From the NCBI GenBank assembly GCA_020746875.1, contig JAGTJL010000011.1:2108001-2172000 (forward strand): a DNA stretch of 64,000 bases, in the 5' to 3' direction. Under the pieces are notes generated by a model. It saw nothing but the letters and a program-made list of their open reading frames with translations. It searched no databases and was not told the origin of the DNA. Positions 26,328 to 37,444 of the stretch are shown one piece after another (positions within the stretch are counted from its first letter, which is position 1; the number at the start of each line of letters is the position of its first letter). Both the position numbers and the translations under genes were made by a program. The DNA comes from Rhexocercosporidium sp. MPI-PUGE-AT-0058. Lineage: Eukaryota > Ascomycota > Leotiomycetes > Helotiales.

Positions 26328-26517
26328 TATAATAGTCTATACTCTTAGCGCTGATTACGTAATCACTGCCCTTATAAAGACAGTAAGGGAGAAGAGGTAA
26401 TCTTCCCTCCTTAGTAATTAGCTTTTGTATAAATTTAAATATCACTAGCGAGTCTACAGCGCTTCTCTAGCCATTTTATTATGCCATAGTCACCTCAGCG
26501 TGCCAGTGATCATTACA
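26328..26517 (+). repeat. Right LTR of the chromovirus (190 bp)
   Basis: Starts TATAATAGTC (ancestral TGTAATGGTC with two G-to-A changes) and ends ATTACA, followed by the target duplication ACTGG. Less mutated than the left LTR in its second half. Confidence 0.93.
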
Positions 26518-26522
26518 ACTGG

Positions 26523-27660
26523 CGACTCACATTCTATAGCGGGAATATGAAGATATTAAGTGTCTCTTAGAATCTATAACTACGTAGGAAAGAAGGTATG
26601 CAAAGGAATAGGTTATATACAAATGTAGGTTCTACGGAGGCTCGTCCAATCTCGGCAGCTGCCCAAATAGGAAGTGATTAGCAGAGGCTGGAAATGAGGC
26701 TCTGGAAGCTCTAAACCGTCACATTGACTATTAATTGATTAATTTGATTTGATTTGATTTGAATTTGATTAATGGATATTTTGCTTGATTTGATTTGATT
26801 TTGATTAATTAATACTTCTATTTTTAGAATATAATCTGGCATACAAAGGTTCTATAATAAATGAAAATACTCATAAATTTCGGAACTAAATAACTAAGTA
26901 ATAACTAAATAAATCAATAACTAACTAACTAGATAATAAATAAGTTAAGATCTTAATCTGTAATATCTGCTTCGTCTCTTATATCTTCTTCGTCTTTTTC
27001 TTTAATAATACCCCAACTTTTAAGACAAATAATATTCTCAAAAGTGTCCTTTGCTAGCTTATTTCTTAACTTATTAACATATTATTAAATACTTATAATA
27101 TATATTTTTTGTTCGTTATCAGCTAATATAGTCAAGTGTTATAGAAAAGGCTTTAGCATCACCTCGCTAGGCTAAGTAAAGCTCGGTTAGGACTCGCCAC
27201 TCCTATTTTTAGTATACGCTAAACCTAATAAGGATAGGTCTTAGCACTCTATACCTAATTAGGATGCGGCTCTTATATTAATCAAATTAATCAATTAATA
27301 ATCAATTAATCTGATTTGATTTGATTTGAATTTGATTAATCTAAATTTGACTTGATTTGATTTTGATTAATAGCTATTAATCAAATCAAATCAGATCATT
27401 TTACACACTGATTATAAAAAGGAAAATGCCTACGGGATCCTGATTTAATTCTTTATAAAATAGGTTTTTTATAATACGCTAGTATAGCGTTGATTTTTTA
27501 CGATCTTCTCGTGGGATGCCAAGGCTCGGCACGCTCTGATTCCAACCCCCTGCCCGCATTTCCGCACTTTTTTCAAACGCGTGCATCCGGAGCCCTAATT
27601 TTAATAAACTTATAAGAATTTTATATTTGAATAGCGCTAATTATAACGATTTTAGCGATA
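26523..27660. repeat. Spacer with two (TTGAT)n-rich direct repeats
   Basis: Two similar stretches of about 85 bp, at about 26,735-26,820 and 27,295-27,380, share the order TTGATTTGATTTGAATTTGATTAAT, spacer, TTGATTTGATTTTGATTAAT. They bracket about 480 bp of AT-rich DNA without recognisable genes. The flanks at 27,255-27,300 and 27,375-27,395 add inverted AATCAAAT units. This could be a small element with terminal repeats or just simple-sequence expansion. No coding frame is seen. Confidence 0.45.
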
Positions 27661-28145
27661 TTTTTTTTTTTAAATCAAAATTCGGATTAGGAGACGCTGC
27701 GCAATCCCGAATCCGCGCCCTGATTCCGCCGCGTGCCCCTTTAGGAGCACAAACAAAAAGTTTAGGCCACAGCTAAATCTCCATACGTGAATAGCTAAAT
27801 CCCCATACGCTAAGTAAGCGAGCCAAAAATGAAGAGTGCATTTATCACCACCAAAATTAGTATGCATAACTATGTACAGTGCATATCTGGCCCTCTTATG
27901 CCAAATCATCTACTTCAAACTCTGCATCCTGAGTATATACCTCAACTCCACTAATTACCTGCAGGGGGCGCAGGGCCACAAGCTTGGGGAAGAGCATCCA
28001 TAGTAGCAATAATAAGTGGTGGTGGTGGAGGTGCGTTGAGGTGTTGAGTTAAGTTTGAATAGCTTCAACTTCTCTAATTCTTGCCTCAGGGGTAATTACG
28101 TAATTATGAAGGTTTGTGCTATGCATCAAATGCCCTTGCCACTTA

Positions 28146-28426
28146 CTATCCCCCCCCCGTCTTGAATGTTAAATGTGAAGAAAACTGGACCTCGTGTGGG
28201 TAGCTGCTAGGGGTGTTTATCCAATAATTCGGTGGATTTTCGGCCTCGAGCAAGGCTCCGGTGTCTCTCGAACCTTCTAAAGCCACCCTTACATTTACAT
28301 TAGACCTATTTCTGGCTCGTGCTTCAGGCTTTATCTAGGGCCTCTGGCCATTCAGGACTTAAGAACTAAGTCCGTAGCCCACAAAATTTCACATTTAACA
28401 TTCAAGCCGGGGGGGGGGGGGGATAG
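28146..28426. mobile_element. MITE with poly-C/poly-G terminal inverted repeats (281 bp)
   Basis: The left end reads CTATCCCCCCCCC then CTTGAATGTTAAATGTGAA after one or two differing bases; the right end is its reverse complement, ending GGGGATAG. It is flanked on both sides by TA (28,144-28,145 and 28,427-28,428), the Tc1/mariner-pogo target preference. There is no coding capacity, and little RIP-type damage. Confidence 0.8.
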
Positions 28427-28517
28427 TAGTATTAATTAGTATGGCGCGGGAAGGTTGATAGATGACACTCGCCAAGTTACTAAAAATTTAGCGTATGGGG
28501 ATTTAGCTATTCACGTA

Positions 28518-28738
28518 CAGTCCCCCCCCCCGTCCCAACGTTATACGGCGGAGACTTTTTTCTCAGCTGCTTTTACGGTGGCAAAGTTACTTCCCCTCAC
28601 GGTTGCTCTGTTAACATACCAAATCGATTTCCGTACATTCCTTGTCTAATTATAAGGCAGCTTGAAATCTGCCCCTTTTGCGTTTAAGTGATAGGCAAAA
28701 GGTCTCCACCATATAACGTTGGGACGGGGGGGGGACTG
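28518..28738. mobile_element. Second poly-C MITE (221 bp) with matched empty site
   Basis: The left end reads CAGTCCCCCCCCCCGTCCCA followed by ACGTTATA; the right end is the reverse complement, ending GGGACTG. The inverted repeats continue about 45 bp with a few differences (GGAGAC...TTTT against AAAAGGTCTCC). It is flanked by TA on both sides (28,516-28,517 and 28,739-28,740). The uninterrupted sequence is present in inverse orientation at 27,775-27,800 (TCTCCATACGTGAATAGC), which gives the pre-insertion site with a single TA. Nonautonomous, Tc1/mariner-like. Confidence 0.9.
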
Positions 28739-28768
28739 TATAGAGATTTAGCTGTGGCCAAAGTTTAA

Positions 28769-29960
28769 TGTAGTTCGCTTCTGCCGCCACGACCAGGGCT
28801 TCTCCTCTTCTACTACCTCGCCTATATCTTCCTATTCACGAAGATGCTGCTACGCGAGAGCGGTAGAGCTAATAGACCGGAACCCAGCAGCTCGCTGCTG
28901 TTCCACTCCGACCAAGCACCAGATAAGCCTTGGCTGGCATCGCGGCTCACAGCAGTACTTCGGAAGACGAGTGCAGACGTGCTTGATGAGCCAGTCGGTG
29001 TCAGGCTCTATGACAGCTCTCCATTGGAATTACTGAGTGTCAGGGTATCCCAATTATGGCCCAAGCTCTCCTTATACTTAGCTTCCTGAGCTCTCAAGCT
29101 CTCCTCTCTTCCCTGTGATCTAATCAAATTCATAAGTCTTAGTTAGACCTTGTTCGAGCTCTCCCCTGACAGGGAGCTGATGTACGTAAGGGGGTGGAAG
29201 GTGAGTCTCGCCCACTGCCTTTACTGGAAAGGGGGAAATGAGAGTCTCACTGTGCGGCTGGTAGTTTACCGGTGGTAGGTACGTACCCAGGCCTTGGCAT
29301 TGCCAAGATGGTGGCGTACCCATGACTTTTTGCCGCGACCTCCGTACTGAGAATCTAAGGCTTTATACCCCCGGACGTGGTCTAAAACAGCTATGAGACA
29401 GTAGGGCGACGACTGCCGTCACACTGAGTAGGGAATCTGAGGAGAAGTGGCCACGTAGGACGCCTGCCAGTGCTAAGCTATCTGTACGAAAGTACATGAA
29501 CTGCGATACAAGAAGGGATGGTTGGAGGGTGAATCGTTCAATTGATTGATTCATACTTTGTACATGGTTCCAGCCATCCGTTTGACAGCTATGCCGGAAT
29601 GGCCTAGCTTGGGCACTAGTTGCCGAACTGCATGAACTGTTGTGGGACTTACCCCATAGTAGTTATAGTGGGGACGCGCTATTCCCAAAAGATGATCCCA
29701 ACATTACTAGTAAAGAACAGTTCCATCGTTCCAAAAGATACATTCTCCCTCAACATCAAGCCTCAATTACTCAATGGATATACCTCAAAGCATTACGGAC
29801 TCTAATCCGTTCCAACAATACCTTCTCAACACAGCTCAACACGCGTCGGAGCTACAGAAACAACCTAGAAATGAATTCCCACTCAGACTTGCTGTTCGAT
29901 CCATGTGGGTTCTCTCCTCCCATCTAGCTATCTGTCCGATATCGTATCCGAATCACTAAC
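28769..29960. other. Normal-composition spacer, no gene recognised
   Basis: GC-balanced DNA without the RIP pattern. Several open frames of 60-95 codons overlap here on both strands (for example one from the ATG at 28,844 on plus), but none has a domain, codon bias or splice context I can defend. May contain exons of an unrecognised gene. Confidence 0.4.
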
Positions 29961-30288
29961 ATAATGCAATTAGTCATTTTCGAAAATTTGCCACCATCTG
30001 CCTCGTACGAAGCACTACTGCGATCCCAATCGAAAAGCACAAGACTGCCAATTGATAACTACGAGACTGCTTCCCCATTCGAAGTGCTCTTCCTCTTCTG
30101 CCTTCTTGTTGTTTCCCTCCCGCATACCACTTGTACCGACATCTACAATATCTGCGGAGCTGGTGCGTGGACATGGGTCAGTATAAATCCTTCCTGTGGA
30201 CAGGCTTTGCCAGGGGCTACAGGACACGCGGATTTTGGCTCCAATGGGGGACACCCTCGAGAGTATAAGGTATGCCACGCTGCTGTAG

Positions 30289-30468
30289 ATCCGATCAAGG
30301 AAGAAAGCTAACAGCAAACAGCCACCTACTCGAAAGAAGACTATACACGTCTGGGAATGCTGTCAATGCGGGCGAGGGAACCTCAATATCTTGTTAGAGC
30401 AGTGCCCCGATTGCGAGATTTACCGGTGTAGTTCCTGCAAAACCACGAGAGTATCAGTGCGGCAGTGA
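30289..30468 (+). CDS. Small zinc-binding (CxxC-type) domain exon or gene fragment
   Basis: A frame open from after a TAG at 30,286 to a TGA at about 30,466 encodes about 59 residues with a compact cysteine pattern: WECCQCGRGNL, then QCPDCEIYRCSSCK. The tryptophan-x-CxxC ... CxxC ... RCxxC spacing resembles a zinc-ribbon-like domain common in uncharacterised small fungal proteins, usually ending CxxCGHxRCxxC; here the Gly-His is Glu-Ile. There is no ATG in frame, so it is a 3' exon or a remnant. A 115-codon frame at 29,964-30,311 (ATG at 29,964, a hydrophobic stretch around residues 40-56) ends just upstream in another frame and could be its 5' exon if an intron joins them, but I cannot place clear splice sites. 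Function unknown. Confidence 0.45.
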   Translation: MRSRKKANSKQPPTRKKTIHVWECCQCGRGNLNILLEQCPDCEIYRCSSCKTTRVSVRQ

Positions 30469-32560
30469 ATGTTCCAGGAATCGAAGCAAGATTGGAATAA
30501 TACATGGGCCTGTGTAAGTCATGGTATTAAGAGAGCTCAGTATCGTAGACTATCGGATTGAATTGTAGGGCTAGCGTCGATGTTTTAGCACTGCGACTCG
30601 GGACTGTTATCGACAATTCGACACACGCAGATACGGACAGGTGGAACCATCTCTGTATATTGGCCTAAGATTGAGAGCTCGGCGTCACCTAACGACTATC
30701 GCGAGTGCTGGGTGACCTATATCATCAAGAACCTCCCCAGCGGGCGGCTTCTGTCCTCCTGCCAGCCTCTCCATCTTCCAATATACATTCATGTGATTTC
30801 TTTCAACTGCGTTATGGTATTCAAAAGCACTCTTCTCTGAGTATTCTTTTTAGCGTTTAATTTCGGAGTTTTCTTAATTAATTGGTTCGCATCCCTCTAT
30901 TGATTGCATACCCCATTGAGCATTTCGTTTAGTGTACAGTTCTTGAGATCTAGAAAACGGTTGTATTTCTGTAGTATGGTAAACTGTTTTGCTAACCGCA
31001 AGTTCTTTTGTCTTCAAGATTCGGAGTTTAAAAAATTGGTTGATTGTATCATAGACTTGGGGGTGTAGAGCGAATCAAGCTATGTCTTGCTATGCGTTTT
31101 AATGCACGTTTGTTGTTCTGTTTTCCTTCATGTCATTTATTGCTGGAATCCACCTATTAAAAGTGCCCCCTTTCGGGGTTCGAAAATGGCATGCTGAAGT
31201 TGCTCCTGGATTGGTACATCCTTGGTACTATTTGGGTGTGTGTTGAACTGCTCCTGCAACGACAATTCATGGGCTAAGTAGTGTCAAGGGGTTGCAGTCT
31301 GGAGAAGCAAAAGCACCCTGATCTTGGTCTGGAAGTAGGCGGAGCACTCTCAAATGCAGGTCCAACCACCCTTCTTCTGCGCCACTCTCGGGATCTATAT
31401 TTCCCAACTTCTCCTCGCTTGAGCCCAAAAACATCAAATCTCGGAATCCTACCACTGCACATCTCGACAAGTGGTTGAGATCTCGATAACAAAGTTCTCA
31501 CTCGCATGCACGTGGCACTGCCGAACCAATTGCCGACAGCTCCAGCAACAACACATGGCACAACCAGAGATCGGTCCGCCGCCCTATCCAAATCAGTGGT
31601 ATGCTTCGCCACCACGATGCAGGCTCGCCAACGCGTCCGCGCCCAACAGCCTCAAAATGCGCAATTCTGCGTGACAGCTTGCACCAGAATTAAACAGCCT
31701 CACCTTTCTCTCATCGACTTATATCTCGCTTCCCAATCCATGCCAATTGCAGCAATCCAAAGTTATGAGTGCCCAATGTTGACACACCACAATGAGGAGA
31801 TCCGATGATTGACCGCAGACCGAAACTACGGTGCATTTATGGCTCCTCTGGAACTGGTATTCAGATTGATTCGCGTTTGGAATGCCAAACTCCCAGCGGC
31901 GCCTGGTAAGTAAAGTTCATCCTCAGTAGGCCATTTCTGAGGCTAAGCGACGAGAACGAGGCTGTAAGAAGAGAAGAGCAAATGTGGTGTAGGACCTACA
32001 GAGATGTGTTGATTTGTGAGTGGTTATTGAGGATAAACTTTGCTCCAGGCTCACATGGTCTAGAATTCAGCTGCTATGGACGCCCGGGGCCTTAGAAGTG
32101 CAGCATTGATGCCCAGCCCTGCTCTTGAAGCACCTTCACAAGCTGAACTCGCGGCGGATACTTCAAACGGTCGAGGGTGTAGAATAGTGCCAGCGCTCAC
32201 TCCATCATGATACTCAATCGAGCCAGCGTCTGGAGGTGGACGGATGGTCGAAAGGAGGTATCATGGGGTGCATCCTGTGTTCCTGCCATCAAATACCCAA
32301 ACAGCTGCTTAAGTCATACGCCAAAGTACAGTACAATACCTGACACGGATCCCCTTTTGTGCGGACACCGCAAGACAGTTAAATTCTTGACCGATCTTCA
32401 TTCGCTACCTCAGGTACAGCTTCTTGTTCCTCTTGTCGGCCGGAATGCCTTGGAATACCAGTTTCAGACTCTTAACTCCCCAACCCAGGAAACAAATCCC
32501 TAAACTGGCCTCCATCCCAGTTACTTCCAGCTCAGTCTGTATCTAACTTCAGCGCTTCTC
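30469..32560. other. Intergenic region upstream of the CorA-like gene
   Basis: GC-balanced spacer. Open frames of up to about 113 codons exist on both strands near 31.3-31.8 kb and at 32,207-32,503 on plus, overlapping each other and lacking domains; I treat them as chance. Part of 32.2-32.6 kb is presumably promoter and 5' UTR of the gene at 32,642. Confidence 0.45.
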
Positions 32561-32611
32561 ATGAACACTTGCTTCGAAAATCCTACGCCATCATTCTTCG
32601 CCTCTCACTAG
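32561..32611 (+). promoter_or_regulatory. Upstream ORF of 16 codons before the CorA-like gene
   Basis: ATG at 32,561 opens a 16-residue frame ending in TAG at 32,609-32,611, 30 bp before the likely main start. It is in the same frame as the main CDS, so that stop also fixes the 5' limit of the coding frame. It could modulate translation if it lies in the mRNA leader; transcript start unknown. Confidence 0.4.
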
Positions 32612-32641
32612 AATCGCCAAACTAGTGTGTCACGAGACTCG

Positions 32642-34692
32642 ATGGCCCGTGGTCACACACGCTTCGGCAACAGCTGGTGCGGGGAATTCTCCTCTCCACG
32701 ACCCATAAACGATGAAGAGCGACTGGTCGAAGCCAGGAAAGCGCAGCACTCCGACGGAGACGAGGTGGACATCTTTTTTATCGACTCTCAGGACACCGCC
32801 GCCCCGTTAGAAGTTGACGTGGTGGGAAGCTTCTGTGGGAGTACGAATTTCGAGAACGTCGAGAAGGGCAAGGGATCGGCAGGACGTCTGAGGACCGTGT
32901 GGCTTGATGACAGGAACAGGTTTTCAGCGGTGCAGGGGAGTGGAGAGACTAGAGAGTATGAGAACCCGTTGACGCCTACTGGGTTACTTGGGGCCTTGAC
33001 GGAGAAGCGATTTAATCACGAGAAGTTGTGCGACGCGGCAAGGAGGTTGATCTACATTTCGGATATGAGTCCGGACTGTATTCACGCTCTGGCAGCCACG
33101 GCATCATCGCTCCATGCTCGCGCCTTGCGAAGTGCTATCTTCAGTCATCTTGAATTCCGGACCTCCATTGGAGTCGAGATACCCTCTTCGGGCTATCTTA
33201 AATTCGAGCTGGAACTCAACCTACCGTTTTTCATCTTGAGAAAGTCCCCGCCACCCGAAAAGACTACTCATGACACTGTTAAGACGAAGCCCGACAGAGG
33301 CTGGACAGATCTCTCCTTCTTGGGGCTAGATGCCTGTGACTCCAAGATCCGGTCCTCGGAGCCAGACGAGGTTTGGTGTCTCCAGGAGGCCCAGATAACG
33401 TGTGTTGTTACGGGAACGGACGACTGGCGATGGACAGCGTATGGTTTCGTTGACTCTGAGGCTGACGGTGTGCTGGAGGAGTTATCGGCACAGGATATGC
33501 GCTTCGATCAAATAGCCGGCCAGCATATTCACAGTTTGGATGCAAATCTTCCGATCTGGACACCACGCGACTACTGGATCAAGGTACTCGAGCTGCGTAT
33601 TATCCAAGTCACGGCCGAGTACAAAAACATGACACATAAATTCAAAGCCCGGTCCGATCAATATGTATGCGAATTGAGACTTACTTTTACTCTTCAGCAA
33701 GAACTCATTTTATCAAAAACTGGCTGATCTTTTGAACAGATGAAAGTCCATCCATTTTCTCTATCTTCACGACTAGCTACTTCACAGGATCGTATGACCG
33801 AGATGAAAGAAGCATTTGACTGGACTTTCCAGATGATGGATGTCTTGACAAAGCCTCTCGATGTCCTCTCAGCCGAACTCGAGGCATGGCGCGCTTTCTA
33901 CTCCGAAGATGGGGATGGAGATGTGGAGTACTTCTACGACGACCCTGATGCACCTGCCACCACACAGGCAATCAAAGCAAGCACTTTACGTTCTCGCTCT
34001 ATCAGAAATATCAAAGCACAATTTCATAAGCTGCGTGAATATCATATCGAGCTAGTTGCGCTTAGAGAGAAATGCAAGGGCTATACGGAGGCTGTGAGTG
34101 AGCTACTAAATGACTGGAGGTTTGCTGAGGTTTGAGAAAAAGTTTTGCTGATGATTGAAATTATAGCTGAAGTTAAGCCTGTCACTTGGCCAAAAGGACG
34201 CAGCTGACAAGACTGAATTCACTAGCATCTTTACTGTCAACGTATATATTTCCGTTTCGATTCACGGAGGAGATCACTCTACTCTCGCTAACTAGGAACC
34301 CATAGATCCTCTACCCAGTCGCACTAGCAGCCGCCGTCTTCAGCATGCAGCAAGCGGTCATCCCTTTCCCGCAGACGCCGAGGGCATTTGGTATCACGGT
34401 CATCTTTTTCATTTTTTTAGTAGTTGTCGCCCAGTTTTTGGTTATCCGTGCACGGCCCTGGCAGCGGATAATAATCACGTGGTTACTTGACAGGAATGTG
34501 AGAGAGGAGGCTAACGGAATTATGCCTGATGCTCGAGTCAGAAAGGTGGAGGAAGTTGTGAAAGGTGGGGTCCAGGAGAGGGTAACTGATGAGGAGAGTG
34601 CCACCACCCCTGAGATGTCGAGAGGCAAGACTAGGACTTGGAAGAGTTGGGTGACGAGATCCTCCACTAAGAGAACTTTAGTTGGTGGGTAA
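32642..34692 (+). CDS. CorA-like (Mg2+ transporter superfamily) fungal membrane protein, four exons
   Basis: Model: exons 32,642-33,664, 33,740-34,093, 34,167-34,241 and 34,306-34,692, all joined in phase 0, giving 612 residues. Introns of 75, 73 and 64 bp begin GTATGC, GTGAGT and GTATAT, end CAG, TAG and TAG, and each has a CTGAT or CTAAC branch-like site. The N-terminal soluble part contains RTVWLDDRNRF, LIYISDMSPDCIHALAATAS and FRTSIGVEIPSSGY, typical of the large fungal CorA-like family; residues 345-480 look helical. The C-terminus has two hydrophobic segments, about 480-498 (ILYPVALAAAVFSM) and 513-534 (FGITVIFFIFLVVVAQFLV), as in CorA. The bacterial Gly-Met-Asn signature after TM1 is absent; SMQQAVIPF stands there, so cation transport is not assured. 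The start is the first ATG after an in-frame TAG. A GTG 15 bp upstream is ignored as non-fungal. No RIP damage. Confidence 0.85.
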
Positions 34693-35300
34693 TGAATATT
34701 ATCACCTAATCGCAACGGCTCTGAATCATTGTCTATCGCGTAGTTGAGCACGTGTTGTGTTCATATTGGAGGGGTTAATTGAGCGACCCCACCCCCGGGC
34801 GGGGATAATGAATGTCTTGTCGTCTCTTTTAAACATTAACAACCCCCCACCAAGATAGGAACAAGACTGTCTCCTTCAAGAGTAAAAGCCGAAATGGGCA
34901 CGCAAGGACCCTTCTTGTGCCTCACGTACGCGAGCCTTAGCAAGCAAAAGTTGTCTGCCACTAAAATGCACGGACTGGCTGATTACTTTCTGATCCCGCC
35001 TTCGTATTCATAATATTTTATAATATATAGACTTCATCTTATTCGTGATATAAATGTTTACAGTTTCATAATAAAATAACATGGCTAGTGACACCCCCGA
35101 CAGCAGGTTGGGGGAATACTTGGACAACTATTACCATAGGGTTGGTGGGAGATATAACTACGTGCTGACGTGGCCGCATTGAGAAATCTCTATCTCCGTA
35201 CCCTGCCGTCGTTCGCTGTCAACTTGAGCCTGTGCCTCTGTAACGTCCGTCCCTACGTAGCGAGGAACCCTGCGTGCCGAGAAAAATTATAGTTCAGGAG
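34693..35300. other. Intergenic, 3' of the CorA-like gene
   Basis: Transition from the gene island to AT-rich DNA. It contains a 33-codon ORF from ATG at 35,082 with no recognised features. No RNA gene or repeat is identified. Confidence 0.45.
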
Positions 35301-35424
35301 TTATGAACTCTTTCCCCTTAAGAGAATGAATTTAAAATCAATATTTTATTGTTTTTTAGTCACTCCTTTGTAAGTATTCGATTTGCAGTAACAAAACTTT
35401 GCGAAGGTGGTAATATAATTAACC

Positions 35425-36165
35425 ATGCCGTCGCCGGCGTCGGAAGCCGCTTCAGCTTTTACCTCTTACTTTATTATAGCTATTAGCTTATTTCGAACTT
35501 TCGGCGCTATAGCACGAAGCTTTTGCTATAGGAGAATATATTATTAAAGTTTGAAGACTTAAAGCATAAGAAAATCTATTTGCCGAGTTCATCCGGATAA
35601 AAGGGAGGAGACTTTCAAAACGCTAAATAAATAAACGATAAGTTCCGCTTATATAAGATACCGTTATATTTACAGCTACGCTAGTAATATAATATAGTAT
35701 ATAGCTCTCGTAGACGGCAAACCTCGCTTAGCCTAATTGTGGCCACAGCGAATTTTTATTCATAATAGCGCTGAAATGCATTATTTACAACGATCTAGCT
35801 TCCGAATACGCATATCTTAAGTATTATAGCATATGTAAATCCACGCTTTACTGCTTAATAGCTTATTAAAAGGAAGATTAGCCTATTTATAAACATGTTT
35901 GCGAGTAATTCAAAGCAATTATAACTTCTAATCCCCGACCTTCCTTAGTATATAACCTCGTTTTAATACTCCCTGCCGACAAATCTAAACCGAAACTAAT
36001 ATAAATGAAATTCGAAGAGAAGACAAAAGCTGTTAAAGACTCAGAGGACGAAGACGTGATCTACGAAATGCCGGATTTCTCTTACCTTAGTAATGGCGGC
36101 TCTCTTTAATTGCTTACTATTAGCCGCATTATGAAAGCAGCTGTCAGATGGAGTTCACGGTAAGC
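35425..36165 (+). pseudogene. Possible decayed gene of unknown family
   Basis: Begins with a GC-rich ATG-led stretch (MPSPASEAASAFTSYF) inside RIP-like DNA. Protein-like runs follow in shifting frames: HEAFAIGEYIIKV near 35,513, and a long low-stop stretch from about 35,925 to 36,160 that includes MKFEEKTKAVKDSEDEDVIY and EMPDFSYLSNGGSL. The interruptions are TAA/TAG/TGA plus at least two frame changes. No family recognised; it could be a host gene or a transposon-borne ORF. Confidence 0.35.
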
Positions 36166-37442
36166 AAAGCTTTATAGAGGTTTAATGTAAATATATTTAA
36201 AAAACTAACCTCTGGCCTTTAAAGAAGTCTAGAGGAGAAGTGTATATATAAAGGGGGTTACTCGTGAGGGGAAGTAAAACGCCGGCGTGACTAAATATAT
36301 AAGTAGGACTAATTTTATTAATATTATAAAAGCCTCGGCCCTCTTATATTACGGGCCTAATTCCGTATAATTAAAATAAATAAGCATATATATAACAACT
36401 ATTCCTTTTCCTAATAGTAGCATCCGCGACACCGATATTTTAATTAATAATATATCGGTACGCCTTCGCGTCGCTTAAGGCGAGGACTAGGCCGCGGTGG
36501 GTCGGACAGCCGCATTTTAATTAATAAGTTTAGTTAATTAAATTAATGCGGTCATTTAAATTATTACGCTAAGTATATAATATTACACCGCGATTAGTCT
36601 ATCGGACGTCGTCCGATTACTTTATAAGCCGTTCCGTATAATATATTAATATTCCTAATTTAATAAATAAGAATAGCTCTTTAAAATAACAAAAGATATT
36701 TACTTTAATTATAAGACCTTTACGTATATATATAAGAGTTCTTATATTTATATTCGAGTGCTATAACTATTATTATTATTAAAGAGTTGTCTTTAGTCGG
36801 CGAAGTAATAAACAGGTTGCGCGCTAATAGCGTATTTACGTTTATTTACTAAGTAAATATTATTTACTAAGTAAATAAAATGCAAATAATATAAATATAA
36901 TAGTATAATTACGTAGTAATTACGACCCCGTGATTCCGCCGAGGCGTATATATAAACAACCTTCTCGTTACGTTAATAATAACCTTTCTTTTTTAGCTTA
37001 TTTATATATAACACCCGTGCTTATACGTCGCTGTCTTCCCGTCTCTCTTCTTTTTTTTTTTTTAATTAATTATCAATATTATCATTATTATTATATTTTT
37101 TGTCTAGCGTCTTAAAGCTATTGTATTTAATGACTTTACGAATTAGTCTCGAAAGAATTCTTGCGGCTAATGCTTTAAAGCTATACTAGTCAATCCCTTC
37201 TTTTATTATATTAATAAAGAGGGCAAGAAGAATTGCGATCGCTACTTTAAGTAAAAGGCCGTTTATATTATTATACGTGCTTATATTTATAAAGTTTATT
37301 AATAATATAATATTAAGCACGTTAAAAGTAAACCGTATATTAATTATAAAATAAATAGTTTTCTTATATTTTTTATAAAGATATTCGTATTATAAAGAAC
37401 TTTGCTTTTAATTTTGAGAACTAATTACGTAAGAATAGCTAA
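36166..37442. other. AT-rich degraded DNA, no gene recognised
   Basis: Mostly low-complexity AT-rich sequence with GC-richer islets (about 36,470-36,520 and 36,590-36,640) and a poly-T run near 37,050. It is probably eroded repeat. No diagnostic motif is visible on either strand. Confidence 0.45.
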
Positions 37443-37444
37443 TA

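Larger units (their letters stand above)
19556..26517 (+). mobile_element. Complete Ty3/gypsy chromovirus, RIP-inactivated
   Basis: A 6,962-bp element bounded by 190-bp LTRs and a perfect 5-bp target duplication ACTGG (19,551-19,555 and 26,518-26,522). Plus-strand domain order: gag (about 20.15-20.9 kb) with a CCHC-type knuckle around 20,836 (first Cys kept, others partly changed); protease near 21,030 (the frame reads NNKAEDNFVS, catalytic Asp lost); RT at 21.4-22.5 kb, with MPFKLFNTPATF at about 21,945 and the YxDD site reading YFNDILIY at about 22,040; RNase H; integrase at about 23.2-24.3 kb; and a chromodomain-like segment at about 24,560-24,690. Gene order and chromodomain make it a chromovirus, a lineage that targets heterochromatin. 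Stops occur every few codons, so it is dead. A purine run AAAAGGGGAGA directly before the right LTR fits the polypurine tract. Confidence 0.93.
27764..28768. repeat. About 50-bp inverted repeat bracketing 1 kb, with two nested MITEs
   Basis: The left arm at about 27,764-27,811 (GGCCACAGCTAAATCTCCAT... to ...CCCCATACGCTAA) is the reverse complement of the right arm at about 28,487-28,768, which is itself split by the MITE at 28,518-28,738. Between the arms sits a second MITE (28,146-28,426) and near-normal DNA of unknown origin. The arms may be the terminal inverted repeats of a larger nonautonomous DNA transposon, or two copies of a short repeat in opposite orientation. Confidence 0.55.

Noticed and set aside
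31267..31808. Gene in overlapping open frames near 31.3-31.8 kb
   Set aside because: Frames on both strands overlap, none shows a domain, splice context or codon signal that favours one over another.
32627..32641. Start of the CorA-like CDS at a GTG codon (32,627)
   Set aside because: Fungal nuclear genes start at ATG. The next in-frame ATG is 32,642, and an in-frame TAG lies upstream at 32,609.
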